DNA of 29,812 nucleotides from Clostridiales bacterium (GCA_004553545.1 SFLD01000020.1:1-29812); one strand, 5' to 3'. Counted from the stretch's first letter, positions 6,444 through 15,500 are shown. Numbers and translations: made by a program. The notes: generated by a model from the letters alone, not told the origin.

Positions 6444-6472
6444 TTGCATTTTGGCGGAAGGTAGTGTATACT
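6444..6472 (+). promoter_or_regulatory. promoter of the FMN riboswitch-ribU transcript
   Basis: TTGCAT (6444-6449), a 17-bp spacer and TATACT (6467-6472) place the transcript start a few bases before the riboswitch. It is divergent from the SLOG promoter. Confidence 0.8.
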
Positions 6473-6493
6473 GCGTTTCAGAACAAAACTGAA

Positions 6494-6619
6494 TCTTTGT
6501 CTTCAGGGCGGGGCGAAATTCCCCACCGGCGGTATAGTCCGCGAGCGGCTCCCTCGGGAGTGTCAGCTGACCCGTTGCAACTACGGGACCGACAGTCACA
6601 GTCTGGATGGAAGAAGATG
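6494..6619 (+). promoter_or_regulatory. FMN riboswitch (RFN element)
   Basis: Conserved RFN blocks are present in order: AGGGCGGGGCGAAATTCCCC, then ACCGGCGGTATAGTCCGCGAG, a variable stem (GCTCCCTCGGGAGT), GCTGACCCGTTGCAACTACG, and GGGACCGACAGTCACAGTC, ending GGATGGAAGAAGATG. The P1 helix pairs the TCTTC side (near 6500) with the GAAGA side (near 6613). Bound FMN would favour the terminator just downstream and lower riboflavin uptake when flavin is plentiful. Confidence 0.97.
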
Positions 6620-6620
6620 A

Positions 6621-6660
6621 GGCGCGGCGAAGCCGCGCGCCTTTTGGGCGCGCTCCTTTG
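6621..6660 (+). terminator. riboswitch expression platform: overlapping hairpins
   Basis: Hairpin A (GCGCGGC 6622-6628 with GCCGCGC 6632-6638) is followed by CGCCTTTT. Hairpin B (GCGCGCC 6635-6641 with GGCGCGC 6647-6653) uses the 3' arm of A and is followed by TCCTTT. They cannot form together, as expected of a switch between states. The ribU start is 68 bases further on. Confidence 0.7.
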
Positions 6661-6727
6661 CGGTTTTCACCTTGGAGAAGTCAAAGGATCCAGGGTGTTC
6701 AAAAACCGGAAAAGGAGCGTATTTTTT

Positions 6728-7333
6728 ATGTCTGCCGCAAAAAAGACCCACAAACTCACCGTCACCGCCATGCTCAGCGCCGTCGCCTTCCTGCTGATGT
6801 TCATCGAGTTCCCCATCCCGGCGCTGATCCCCTCCTTCGTGAAGATGGACATCTCCGACCTGCCGGAGCTGCTGGCCGCATTTTCCCTGGGACCGGTCTA
6901 CGGCGTGGCCGTGACCTTCTTCAAAAACCTGCTCTTCGCCCTGATCCACGGCACCTCCTCCGCCTACGTGGGCGAGATGTTCAACTTTATCTCCGGGGCC
7001 GTGTTCTCCTTCACGGCGGGCTTCATCTATCAGCGCTTCCGCAGCCACAAGTCCCGGAAGGGCGCCCTTGTGGGCTCTATCGCGGGCGCTGCGCTGATGG
7101 CCGTGGTCTCCCTGCCCCTGAACTACTTTGTGGTCTATCCCGCCTATGTGGTGCTCTATCAGATGCCTCTCGAGGCCATCGTGGGGATGTACCAGGCCAT
7201 CCTGCCCGCGGCGGACAGCCTGTGGAAGTGCCTGCTGATCTTCAACGTGCCCTTCACCTTCTGCAAGGGCATGATCGATGTGGCCCTCTGCTTCCTCATC
7301 TACAAGCCCCTCTCTCCCCTGCTGCACAAGTAA
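6728..7333 (+). CDS. ribU: riboflavin ECF transporter substrate-binding subunit RibU
   Basis: This 201-residue integral membrane S-component of an energy-coupling-factor importer binds riboflavin outside the cell; it needs the shared EcfA/A'/T module, which is not in this window. Six hydrophobic segments are visible. Family features include LMFIEFPIPALIP near the N-terminus, DISDLPELLAAFSLGPVYGV (about residues 38-57), KNLLFALIHGTSSAYVGEM (about 63-81), and a last segment with CKGMIDVALCFLIYKPLSPLL. An AAAGGAG site is 10 bases before the ATG. The FMN riboswitch in its leader independently supports the flavin assignment. A terminator follows, so the gene is alone in its transcript. Confidence 0.96.
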   Translation: MSAAKKTHKLTVTAMLSAVAFLLMFIEFPIPALIPSFVKMDISDLPELLAAFSLGPVYGVAVTFFKNLLFALIHGTSSAYVGEMFNFISGAVFSFTAGFIYQRFRSHKSRKGALVGSIAGAALMAVVSLPLNYFVVYPAYVVLYQMPLEAIVGMYQAILPAADSLWKCLLIFNVPFTFCKGMIDVALCFLIYKPLSPLLHK

Positions 7334-7370
7334 ACCTCCCGCTTCGCTGCCAGCCACAGCCATGGGATCA

Positions 7371-7415
7371 GACCGCCGGCCCCGGGTGCCTCCCCGGAGC
7401 CGGCGGTCCCTTTTT
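7371..7415 (+). terminator. terminator of ribU
   Basis: The stem GACCGCCGGC (7371-7380) pairs with GCCGGCGGTC (7399-7408), with an inner CCGG pairing, followed by CCTTTTT. The T-run touches the stop codon of the convergent small gene. Confidence 0.88.
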
Positions 7416-7617
7416 ACAAGGTCTCCAAATTCCCGTTCTCTACAATTTCAAACATTTCCGGCGGGTAGAGATAATCGTCATTGCTGTCATCCACAACACG
7501 GTACCAGCCCTTCTCAACGGAGCGGACTGTGTAAATTTTCCCGTGGGTCAACACAAGGAAGTCCGTCTTTCCCAACCAGCGGACCTTTGCACCTGGAGCA
7601 ACTTGCACGATAGGCAT
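7414..7617 (-). CDS. small conserved-looking protein of unknown function (SH3-like)
   Basis: This is a 67-residue soluble protein. The order is VAPGAKVRWLGKTDFLVLTHGKIY, then VEKGWYRVVDDSNDDYLYPPEMFEIVE, a pattern of short beta-strands ending in YLYPP..FEIVE that resembles small SH3-barrel-like proteins from phage and accessory DNA. The ATG at 7617 has AAGGAGGT 9 bases upstream. A GTG at 7626 overlaps the previous stop as GTGA but abuts the ribosome site, so it is less likely. It lies 5 bases after the EcsC-family stop, so the two are translationally linked. No function can be assigned. Confidence 0.75.
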   Translation of the reverse strand: MPIVQVAPGAKVRWLGKTDFLVLTHGKIYTVRSVEKGWYRVVDDSNDDYLYPPEMFEIVENGNLETL

Positions 7618-7622
7618 CGCTG

Positions 7623-8306
7623 TCACACCTCCTTGACGATTTTAATGTCATCTGTGCCGTCAGAAGATGCAGTAAGATCGCCCTTGACAAATAATCCGTA
7701 CGCCCGATTGGCGATGGCTTTTGTCTCTATAAAGTCGAAGCCTCCACCGATAACACCACCTACGGCAGGAACAGCTTTGCCAAGGTTGATAATGCCTTTT
7801 GTTCCAAACTTTGTAATGAATCGGAATCCCACCCTTTGGTTGATCTTTGCCAAAACCTCCCCTGGAATTTTCTTGACCATTGCCATGGCAAACTTATTCC
7901 CAAATTTGATCCCCGCCTGCTTCAATACTTGATCTACAGAAATTCCCGCAAGACAGGCATACACTAGCGTCTGTACTTGGTCACTGTCCGTATCATAACC
8001 GCCCATATACGCAAGCCCGGCAATCATGCGCATCTGAACATAAAGAACACTGCTCACATTTGCTGGAATTGTAACAGGAAGCGTAATGATTCCACCGAGA
8101 CCTGCCAAGAATCCTGACGTAGTACATTTGGCAATCTGATAATTGATAAACTTCTTCGCAGCTGTGTCAATATCCGGGTTTTTCCGCAGATAATCGCCGG
8201 CCGTTTCTTCAATCGGCGGGCTTACCATAGCAATGCCTTGTGTTGCCTGTTCATATAGCTTGTCTAACAGCCGCATAACTCCCTCTTGATCAAGTTTTAC
8301 TCCCAT
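7623..8306 (-). CDS. EcsC family protein
   Basis: This 227-residue protein belongs to the EcsC family (PF12787). Residues 60-95 hold a glycine-rich amphipathic or membrane-associated segment (GFLAGLGGIITLPVTIPANVSS) followed by QMRMIAGLAYMGGYD, the family core. The middle has DQVLKQAGIKFGNKFA, and GKAVPAVGGVIGGGFDF near residue 190 is the second conserved glycine-rich stretch. In Bacillus EcsC accompanies the EcsAB ABC transporter, but stand-alone homologues such as this have no settled role. GGAGGT is 7 bases before the ATG. The DNA is clearly more AT-rich than the flanking genes, with codons such as ATA, TTT and AAT used freely, suggesting acquisition. No EcsAB is nearby. Confidence 0.88.
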   Translation of the reverse strand: MGVKLDQEGVMRLLDKLYEQATQGIAMVSPPIEETAGDYLRKNPDIDTAAKKFINYQIAKCTTSGFLAGLGGIITLPVTIPANVSSVLYVQMRMIAGLAYMGGYDTDSDQVQTLVYACLAGISVDQVLKQAGIKFGNKFAMAMVKKIPGEVLAKINQRVGFRFITKFGTKGIINLGKAVPAVGGVIGGGFDFIETKAIANRAYGLFVKGDLTASSDGTDDIKIVKEV

Positions 8307-8512
8307 CGTTTATACCTCCAATCAATATCTGATGATTCTAATGGTTCCAAAAAGAGTCTGCAAATTCTGCGAAAACGGAACTCTCCCTTTAAGGATACGA
8401 TGATTCTCCTCGTCTCAATGTCGCAGAGCACACATATCGGAGCTGCAGCACTTACTTTCAACGAAATCTGGAATCTGCACGGGCGTTCCTCCTCTCGTTC
8501 TCTTTTTAGCAT
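8297..8512 (-). CDS. possible small protein upstream of the EcsC gene
   Basis: A 71-codon reading frame starts at an ATG with GGAAGGAA 9 bases upstream and overlaps the EcsC-family start by 10 bases, which would couple the two. The product has a charged start (KREREEERPCRF), an alternating hydrophobic centre (ISLKVSAAAPICVLC) and a basic-aromatic end. I recognise no family. The same ATG lies inside a possible -10 (TTGCTC, 17 bp, TATGCT) for the EcsC gene, so this stretch may instead be promoter and leader. Evidence is limited to position, frame and overlap. Confidence 0.33.
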   Translation of the reverse strand: MLKREREEERPCRFQISLKVSAAAPICVLCDIETRRIIVSLKGEFRFRRICRLFLEPLESSDIDWRYKRWE

Positions 8513-8671
8513 AGCATCCGTTTCCTTCCAGAGCAAGGAAATTCTCCCAAAACAGCGGAAGCATCTTCCTGGCTTTGTTCACAGTTTGGTATAGATTTTC
8601 GGGTCCATTTCTGCTACACTACGGGAATGCCGCGAGACGGCCGTTGAAAACTTGCGAAAAGAGGCTATTTC
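8513..8671. other. intergenic region between the EcsC cluster and the LTA-synthase-like gene
   Basis: This is an AT-rich divergent spacer. The plus strand has an extended -10 (TGCTACACT, -10 at 8615-8620) with a poor -35, a plausible promoter for the LTA-synthase-like gene about 50 bases downstream. No further gene is seen. Confidence 0.4.
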
Positions 8672-10606
8672 ATGGACACCCAGCCCATTCCCGCTTCCCC
8701 GGCGGAGGAGACGCCGGAGCTGGAAGCTTCCCATATCGAACCTGCCGCGCCGGAGGACGTCTCCAGTCCGGAGACCCCGGAGAAGCCCAAGCGGCGCTTC
8801 CGCCTGCCCCAGTGGGTCCGCCAGCGGGTCACCGCCGCCAGGGCGGCCTTCCTGCTGGGACCCTGGCTCTCCTACATCATGGTGGAGGTACTGAACAACA
8901 ATAACCCCTTCACCGCCCACAGCACGGAGCAGGACCTGCTGAACCTCATCTGGTACTATCTCATCTTCTGGCTCTTCCGGATGATCCTGGGCCGGAAGGT
9001 GCTGGCCGGAGGCGTCAGCGCCGTGGTGTGCTTTCTTTTCGGCCTTGCCAACCACTATGTGCTGTCCTTCCGGGGGCGGATCATCTTTCCCTGCGACCTT
9101 CTGACCCTGGATACCGCCGCTGTGGTGGCGAAAAGCTATGACTACACGCCGGACAGGCAGATCTGGATCGCCCTGGCGGTACTGGGGGGCTACCTCCTGC
9201 TCCTGCTGCTGGCCCACATCGTCTACCATCCCAAGGGCCGCCAGCGCCTGGGACGGAAGCTCCTCTGGGGCAGCGTCGCCGGGATGGTGATCTATCTCTT
9301 TGCCTTCTTCTTTACCCCGCTGCTGCCCACCATCGGCATCTATACCCAGCAGTGGCGGACCCAGCAGAACGGTTTCCTGCTGAACTTCACCACCGCCATC
9401 CGCTACAGCTTCGTCTCGGAGCCCGATGGCTATGACGCCGACAAGGTGGCCCAGACCGCCCGGAGCTACCGCTCCCAGTCCGTGACGGACGCCGGGGAGC
9501 TGCCGGAAAACCTCATCTTCATCATGAACGAGTCCTTTGCGGACCTGACGGCGGCCTTCCCCAACCTGGAGCTCTCGGAGGACCCCCTGGCTTTCTACCA
9601 CTCCCTGACGAAGAATACCGTCAAGGGCACCATGATCTCCCCCGTCACCGGCGGCGGCACCGCCAACGTGGAGTTTGAGTATCTCACGGGGGATTCCCTG
9701 GCGTTCCTGCCCTCCTCCACCGTGGCCTATCAGCTCTACCTCTACGACGGCTGCCCGTCTCTCGTCTCCCAGGCGAAGGATCTGGGCTACCACACCATCG
9801 CCTTCCACCCCTACCTCTCCTCCGGCTGGAACCGGACCTCCGTCTACCCCTGGCTGGGCTTTGACGAGGTGCATTTCCAGGAGGATGTGCAGGACCCCCA
9901 GTACATCCGGAACTATGTCAGCGATCTCTCGGATTATGAGCAGCTCTTCCGCTGGACGGAGGAGAGCGACGGCCCCACCATGATCTTCAACGTCACCATG
10001 CAGAACCACAGCGGCTACTCCCAGGGCTGGAACAACCTCTCCGGGGATGTCACCGTCACCGGCGGGGCCAAGCCCTCCAGCATCACGACCCAGTACTTCT
10101 CCCTGATGAAGGAGAGCGACCAGGCCATCCAGGCCCTGGTGGAGCACTACTCCCAGGTGGAGGAGAAGACTCTGATCGTCTTCTTCGGGGACCATCAGCC
10201 GCCTTTGGGGAACACCTTCTTTGAGACCCTTTACGGCAAAAAGCTGGATGAGCGGGACCCGGAGGAGGTCCAGCAGGCCTATGAGACGCCGTTTTTCATC
10301 TGGGCCAACTATGACATCCCGGAGCAGGACGACCTGCGCATCTCCTCCAACTACCTGGGCGTCCTGGCGGCGGAGGTGGCCGGGCTGCCCCTGACGGGCT
10401 ACCAGCAGCTGCTCTCCCGACTGATGGATGTGCTGCCGGTGGCCGGCACCGCCGGCTATCTCACGGCAGACGGCCAGGTCACCCAGGAGGCGGAGGAGCT
10501 ACCGGGCTATGTCCAGTCCCTCTACCGGGAGTATGAACTGGCGGCTTACAACCACCTCTTCGACGAAAAACACCACCCGGAGGATTTCTTCTCCCTGCGG
10601 AAATGA
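8672..10606 (+). CDS. LTA synthase family protein (membrane sulfatase-fold phosphoglycerol transferase)
   Basis: This 644-residue membrane enzyme likely transfers glycerol-phosphate or a similar group to a surface glycopolymer outside the membrane. A proline/glutamate-rich cytoplasmic tail (1-45) precedes about five membrane segments (near 58-73, 92-106, 112-132, 163-186, 199-220). The extracellular sulfatase-fold domain starts near 278. Metal and catalytic residues typical of LtaS are visible: E287 in NESFAD, nucleophile T330 in GGGTANVEFE, H446 in MQNHSGY, and D507-H508 in FFGDHQPP. The length equals LtaS. GAGG is 7 bases before the ATG, so initiation may be modest. Alternatives within the family are a phosphoethanolamine or other phosphoglycerol transferase. 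A terminator follows. Confidence 0.92.
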   Translation: MDTQPIPASPAEETPELEASHIEPAAPEDVSSPETPEKPKRRFRLPQWVRQRVTAARAAFLLGPWLSYIMVEVLNNNNPFTAHSTEQDLLNLIWYYLIFWLFRMILGRKVLAGGVSAVVCFLFGLANHYVLSFRGRIIFPCDLLTLDTAAVVAKSYDYTPDRQIWIALAVLGGYLLLLLLAHIVYHPKGRQRLGRKLLWGSVAGMVIYLFAFFFTPLLPTIGIYTQQWRTQQNGFLLNFTTAIRYSFVSEPDGYDADKVAQTARSYRSQSVTDAGELPENLIFIMNESFADLTAAFPNLELSEDPLAFYHSLTKNTVKGTMISPVTGGGTANVEFEYLTGDSLAFLPSSTVAYQLYLYDGCPSLVSQAKDLGYHTIAFHPYLSSGWNRTSVYPWLGFDEVHFQEDVQDPQYIRNYVSDLSDYEQLFRWTEESDGPTMIFNVTMQNHSGYSQGWNNLSGDVTVTGGAKPSSITTQYFSLMKESDQAIQALVEHYSQVEEKTLIVFFGDHQPPLGNTFFETLYGKKLDERDPEEVQQAYETPFFIWANYDIPEQDDLRISSNYLGVLAAEVAGLPLTGYQQLLSRLMDVLPVAGTAGYLTADGQVTQEAEELPGYVQSLYREYELAAYNHLFDEKHHPEDFFSLRK

Positions 10607-10611
10607 GCGAA

Positions 10612-10646
10612 CGCCGGACGGTCCTGAGGCCGTCCGGCGCTTCTTT
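10612..10646 (+). terminator. terminator of the LTA-synthase-like gene
   Basis: The 10-bp stem CGCCGGACGG (10612-10621) pairs with CCGTCCGGCG (10630-10639) and is followed by CTTCTTT. It begins 5 bases after the stop codon. Confidence 0.88.
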
Positions 10647-10715
10647 CCCCTGGCAATCCGGGGCGGGATGTGGTAGAATGGAGGGGAAGATCTCCCGGGA
10701 AAGGAGGCGGAGAAC

Positions 10716-11933
10716 ATGGACCGGATCATTCTGCACTGCGACCTCAACAGCTTTTTCGCCTCGGTGGAGCTTTTGAGCCGTCCGGAGCTCCGGGCGATGC
10801 CGGTGGCCGTCTGCGGCGACCCCAACGCCCGGCACGGCATCATTCTCGCGAAGAACGAGCCTGCCAAGGCCTGCGGCGTTCAGACGGCAGAGACCATCTG
10901 GCAGGCCCGGCGCAAATGTCCGGACCTCTACCTCCTGCCGCCCCACCATGACCAATACCGCCTCTACTCCCGGGCCGTCAACGACATCTATGCCCGCTAC
11001 ACCGACCTTGTGGAGCCCTTCGGCATCGACGAGAGCTGGCTGGACCTCACTGGCAGCGCTCACCTCTTCGGCGGGGATCCCAAGGCCATCGCGGATGACA
11101 TCCGCAGGACCGTCCGGGAGGAGCTGGGACTGACCCTCTCCGTGGGCGTCAGCTTCAACAAGGTCTTTGCCAAGCTGGGCAGTGACTACCGAAAGCCTGA
11201 CGCCACCACCGTCATCTCCCGGCAAAACTGGCGGGAGATCGTCTGGCCGCTGCCGGTGGGGAGCCTGCTCTTCGCCGGACGGGCCTCCCAGGGGAAGCTC
11301 CGCCAGTACGGCGTGGAGACTGTGGGACAGCTGGCCGCCTGCCAACCGGAGATGCTGGAGAGCTTCCTGGGGAAGAACGGCCTGCAGCTCCTCTCCTACG
11401 CCCGGGGAGAGGACCGGGAAGCCGTGCGCTCCCGCTTCCAGCAAGAGCCGGTGAAGAGCGTGGGCAACGGCCAGACCTTCCCCCGGGACCTCACCTCCCG
11501 CCGGGAGGTACGGGAGGAGCTGACTCTCCTGGCGGACAGCGTCGCCAGCCGCCTCCGCGCCTGCGACCTCTATGCAGGGGGCGTGCAGATCACCTACCGG
11601 ACGCCGGATTTCCGGAATTTCAGCCGCCAGGCCCAGCTGCCGGCCCCCACCCACCTGATGCGGCCTCTGGCGGACGAATGCATGGAGCTGCTGGAGCGCA
11701 TCTGGAAACCTCCGGCGCCCATCCGGATGCTCACCGTCACCGCCATCCACCTCACGGAGGAGGGGGACGCCTGGCAGCAGGAGGACCTTTTCACCCCCGT
11801 CCCCCAGCAGGAAAAGCAGCAGAAGCAGGAAAAACTGGAGCAGGCCATGGACAGCATCCGGGGCAAATACGGAAAAACTGCCATCCGTTTCGGGGCGTCC
11901 CACATCACCAAGGAGGAGGACCCATTGCCATGA
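10716..11933 (+). CDS. dinB: DNA polymerase IV (Y-family translesion polymerase)
   Basis: This 405-residue error-prone polymerase bypasses DNA lesions. Catalytic residues are D9 (HCDLNSFFASVE) and D105-E106 (PFGIDESWLD). F13 is the expected sugar steric gate. VGVSFNKVFAKLGSDYRKPD marks the palm, followed by helix-hairpin-helix and little-finger regions to about residue 340. A beta-clamp binding peptide QEDLF sits at 355-359, followed by a Q/K-rich linker and a final domain. AAAGGAGG precedes the ATG. It overlaps the next gene by ATGA. A possible promoter (TGGCAA, 17 bp, TAGAAT at 10651-10679) precedes it; no LexA-type CGAAC-N4-GTTCG box was seen, so SOS control is not evident. Confidence 0.96.
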   Translation: MDRIILHCDLNSFFASVELLSRPELRAMPVAVCGDPNARHGIILAKNEPAKACGVQTAETIWQARRKCPDLYLLPPHHDQYRLYSRAVNDIYARYTDLVEPFGIDESWLDLTGSAHLFGGDPKAIADDIRRTVREELGLTLSVGVSFNKVFAKLGSDYRKPDATTVISRQNWREIVWPLPVGSLLFAGRASQGKLRQYGVETVGQLAACQPEMLESFLGKNGLQLLSYARGEDREAVRSRFQQEPVKSVGNGQTFPRDLTSRREVREELTLLADSVASRLRACDLYAGGVQITYRTPDFRNFSRQAQLPAPTHLMRPLADECMELLERIWKPPAPIRMLTVTAIHLTEEGDAWQQEDLFTPVPQQEKQQKQEKLEQAMDSIRGKYGKTAIRFGASHITKEEDPLP

Positions 11934-12517
11934 ATCTCATCGAAGCCAAGAAAGCCCTGCGCAGCGAGGTCCGGGCGGCGGAGCGCGCCCTGCCCCCCCG
12001 CTACCGGGCGGAATCCAACGCGGGCATCAACGCCCGGCTCCTAGCCCTGCCGGAATTCCGGATGGCCCAGACGGTCTTCGCCTTTGTGGGTACTGCCCGG
12101 GAGATCGACACCGCGGAATTCCTCACCGAGACCCTGCGGCAGGGGAAGCGGCTCTGCGTCCCCCTCTGCACCGGGCCGGGGATCATGGAGCTGCGGAGGA
12201 TCACAGGCTTTGACGACCTGACCCCGGGAGCTTACGGCATCCTGGAGCCCAAGGCCGACTGCCCCGCAGTGCCTCTGGACGAGATCGATTTTGCCGTGAT
12301 CCCCTGCGTCTCCTGCGACCGGGAGGGGCATCGCCTGGGCCAGGGCGGCGGGTTCTACGACCGCTTTCTCGCCGCCTACCGGGGACCGGCGTACCTCATC
12401 TGCCGGGAGCGGCTGCTGCGCAGCGAGATCCCCATGGAGCCCCACGACGCCATCATCCACTGGGTGGTGACGGAGAAGACCCTCTACGAGGACGGCATCC
12501 CAGATCAGATGATCTGA
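11930..12517 (+). CDS. 5-formyltetrahydrofolate cyclo-ligase
   Basis: This 195-residue enzyme converts 5-formyl-THF to 5,10-methenyl-THF with ATP, returning folate to the one-carbon pool that feeds the purine pathway. Family features are an N-terminal helical ALRSEVRAAERAL, VFAFVGTAREIDT at about 49-61, VPLC at 77-80, and the diagnostic GQGGGFYDRF at 137-146 for nucleotide and substrate binding. The start ATG overlaps the dinB stop as ATGA, with AGGAGGAGG about 11 bases upstream inside dinB. The pairing with dinB is a transcript arrangement rather than a pathway link. Its closeness to the convergent purine operon may be coincidental. Confidence 0.95.
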   Translation: MNLIEAKKALRSEVRAAERALPPRYRAESNAGINARLLALPEFRMAQTVFAFVGTAREIDTAEFLTETLRQGKRLCVPLCTGPGIMELRRITGFDDLTPGAYGILEPKADCPAVPLDEIDFAVIPCVSCDREGHRLGQGGGFYDRFLAAYRGPAYLICRERLLRSEIPMEPHDAIIHWVVTEKTLYEDGIPDQMI

Positions 12518-12552
12518 CAGCTGTAAAGCAAAATCGCTTTCCATTGATCAAC

Positions 12553-12593
12553 AAAAGAGCTCCCACCGCCTTGAGGCAGTGGGAGTTCTTGCT
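12553..12593. terminator. bidirectional terminator between the cyclo-ligase gene and purL
   Basis: The stem AGAGCTCCCACCGCC (12556-12570) pairs with GGCAGTGGGAGTTCT (12575-12589) with a TTGA loop and two weak pairs. The plus side is followed by TGCTTT and the minus side by TTTTGTTG, so it can end both convergent transcripts, most clearly that of purL. Confidence 0.82.
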
Positions 12594-15500
12594 TTACTTC
12601 CGGAAGTAGCGGACGGCGGACTGGAAGAGCTTCATGTCGTAGTCCCCGGGGACGTTCCGGTAGAGGTCCGGTCCGATGCGCTCGCTGTGGCCCATCTTGC
12701 CGAGCACGCGGCCATCGGGGCTGGTGATGCCCTCCACGGCCCAGAGGGAGCCGTTGGGGTTCCAGTCGTCATCCAGGGTGGGCTGGCCCGCCTCGTCCAC
12801 ATACTGGGTGGCGATCTGACCGCGCTGGGCCAGATCCCGGAGGAGGGCTTCCGAGGCCAGGAAGCGGCCCTCGCCATGGGAGATGGGGACCGTGTAGGTC
12901 TCCCCCACCCGGGCGCCGGAGAGCCAGGGGGAGAGATCGGAGGCCACCCGGGTGCGGACCATCCGGGACTGGTGGCGGCCGATGGTGTTGTAGGTCAGGG
13001 TGGGGCAGGCCGCATCGGTGTCGATGATCTTGCCAAAGGGCACGAGGCCCAGCTTGATAAGGGCCTGGAAGCCGTTGCAGATACCCAGCATCAGCCCGTC
13101 CCGCTGGTCCAGGAGGGCCATCACCTGCTCCCGGACGGCAGGATTCCGCAGGAAGGCGGTGATGAGCTTGGCAGAGCCGTCGGGCTCGTCGCCGCCGGAG
13201 AAGCCGCCGGGCAGGATCAGCATCTGGGCGCTCCGCAGGGCGGCGGCGAAGCCCTCCACACTGCGCTGGACGTCCTCCGCTGTCAGGTTCCGCAGGACGA
13301 AGATCTCCGCCTCCGCCCCAGCCTCCCGGAGGGCCCGCGCTGTATCATACTCGCAGTTGGTACCGGGGAAAACGGGGATCAGCGCCTTGGGTCCCGCCGT
13401 CCGAAGGGCGGGGGCGGCGCGGTTTTCCGCTGTAAAGGAGATAAGCTGTACAGGTCGTTTCTCTCCGTCGGTTTTCGTGGGATAGACGTCCTCCAGCACG
13501 GCCTCGTTCCAGGCGAGAAGGTCGGTGAGGGAAGCGTGCTCCCTCCCCAGGTCGATGGCCTCCTCCGCCGTGGTGACGCCCAGGCGGACGGCGTCCTCCG
13601 TCTCCTCCGTCAGCTCCGCCAGGATGGCGCCGGACATGGGGACATACCAATCCCGCTCCCCCTCCGCCCGGAAGCCGATGCGGTTTCCGAAGGCCATCTG
13701 CATGAGGCCCTCAGCCATCCCCTGTTCCACGGCCCAGGCGGCCTTTACCTTCCCGGCCCGGGCCAGGGTCAAAAAGCGCTCCCAGGCCGCCCGGATGCCC
13801 TCAGGCCCCTCCCCGGTGAAGAGATAGACCGGGTGGCCGGGGGCCTTGAACTCCGGGCTCAGGACCTCTCCCGCCAGGACGGGGGCGATGGCAAAGGACA
13901 GCAGAGTGGGCGGCACGTCCCGGTCCAGGAAGGAGCCGGACATGGAGTCCTTGCCGCCGATGGCGGCGCAGCCAAAGTCCAGCTGGGCGTCCAGGGCCCC
14001 CAGCAGAGCGGCGAAGGGCTTGCCCCAGCGCCGGGGCTCCCGGCCCAGCTTTTCAAAGAATTCCTGCAGGGTCAGGTACGCCTTGCGGTAGTCGCCGCCG
14101 GCGGCGGTGAGCTTGGCGAGAGACAGGCAGACGGACTCCCAGGCCCCCCGGTAGGGGTCCCGCTCCATCCGCCGGGGATCAAAGCCCCAGGCCATGACAC
14201 TGCCCTGGTCCGTGTGCTGCCCCGGCAGCACCGGAAGCAGCGCCGCCATGGCCTGAGCGGGGGTCCGCTGATGCTTTCCGCCGTAGGGCATCAGGAGGCT
14301 CCCGGCGCCGATGCTGGCGTCAAAGCGCTCGGTGAGGCCCCGGCGGGAAGCACTCTCCAGGCTGCCCGCCATCTCGCGGAGGGTCGCAGGGGCCTTGGGG
14401 GTCTCCCCTGCCGGTGCGCCGGCAGAGACGGCGGTGTGCTTGGCGGCACCATTGGTGTCCAGGAAGGCCCGGGAGAGGTCCACGATGGTCTTTCCCCGCC
14501 AGCGCATCACCATCCGGGGCTCCTCCGTCACCACGGCCACCCGGTAAGCCTCCAGGTTCTCCCGCTGGGCGGCAGCCAGGAAGGCCGCCTCGTCCTCCAG
14601 GGCCAGGACCACGGCCATCCGCTCCTGGGACTCGGAGATGGCAAGCTCCGTGCCGTCCAGACCGTCGTACTTCTTGCGGACGGCGTCCAGGTCGATGGCA
14701 AGACCGTCCGCCAGCTCGCCGATGGCCACGCTGACGCCGCCGGCGCCGAAATCGTTGCAGCGCTTGATGAGGCGGGTGACGTTCCCGTCCCGGAAGAGGC
14801 GCTGGAGCTTCCGCTCCTCCGGGGCGTTGCCCTTCTGGACTTCGCTGGCCATGGTCTGGAGGGACTTGGCGTCGTGCCGCTTGGAAGAGCCGGTGGCCCC
14901 GCCGATGCCGTCCCGGCCGGTGCGTCCGCCCAGCAGGACCACCACATCCCCGGGGGCAGGACGCTCCCTGCGGACGTTGCCCGCCGGGGCGGCGGCCACC
15001 ACGGCGCCGCATTCCAGGTGCTTGGCGACGTAACCCTCGTGATAGACCTCCGCCACATGGCCGGTGGCAAGGCCGATCTGGTTGCCGTAGGAGGAGTAGC
15101 CCGCCGCCGCGGTCTGGCAGAGCTTCCGCTGGGGAAGCTTGCCGGAAAGGGTCTCACTGAGGGGCTTGCGGGGGTCACCGCAGCCGGTGACACGCATGGC
15201 CTGGTGGACATAGGCCCGGCCGGAGAGGGGGTCCCGGATGCAGCCGCCGATGCAGGTGGCCGCCCCGCCGAAGGGCTCGATCTCCGTGGGGTGGTTGTGG
15301 GTCTCATTCTTGAACATCAGGAGCCAGTCCTGCTCCTCCCCATCCACCTTTGTGGGAACGTGGATGGAGCAGGCGTTGATCTCCTCGCTCTCGTCCAGCT
15401 CCGGGAGCTGGCCCCGCTTTTTGAGGACCTTGGTTCCCAGGGTGGCGATGTCCATCAGGGTCTGGGGACGCCTCGCGGCCTTTTCCTCCCCATAGACCTC

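Noticed and set aside
7371..7415. The ribU terminator also serving the minus-strand small gene.
   Set aside because: On the minus strand the stem is not followed by a U-run, so only the plus-strand function is supported.
8579..10195. A 538-codon minus-strand frame opposite the LTA-synthase-like gene.
   Set aside because: It is a GC-driven shadow, lacks a ribosome site, and overlaps a gene with all expected catalytic residues.
10600..10715. LexA (SOS) box upstream of dinB.
   Set aside because: A CGAAC occurs near 10608, but the paired GTTCG at the right distance is missing; it belongs to the terminator flank.
10479..11903. A 474-codon minus-strand frame opposite dinB.
   Set aside because: It is a mirror-frame artefact of dinB with no recognisable domain.
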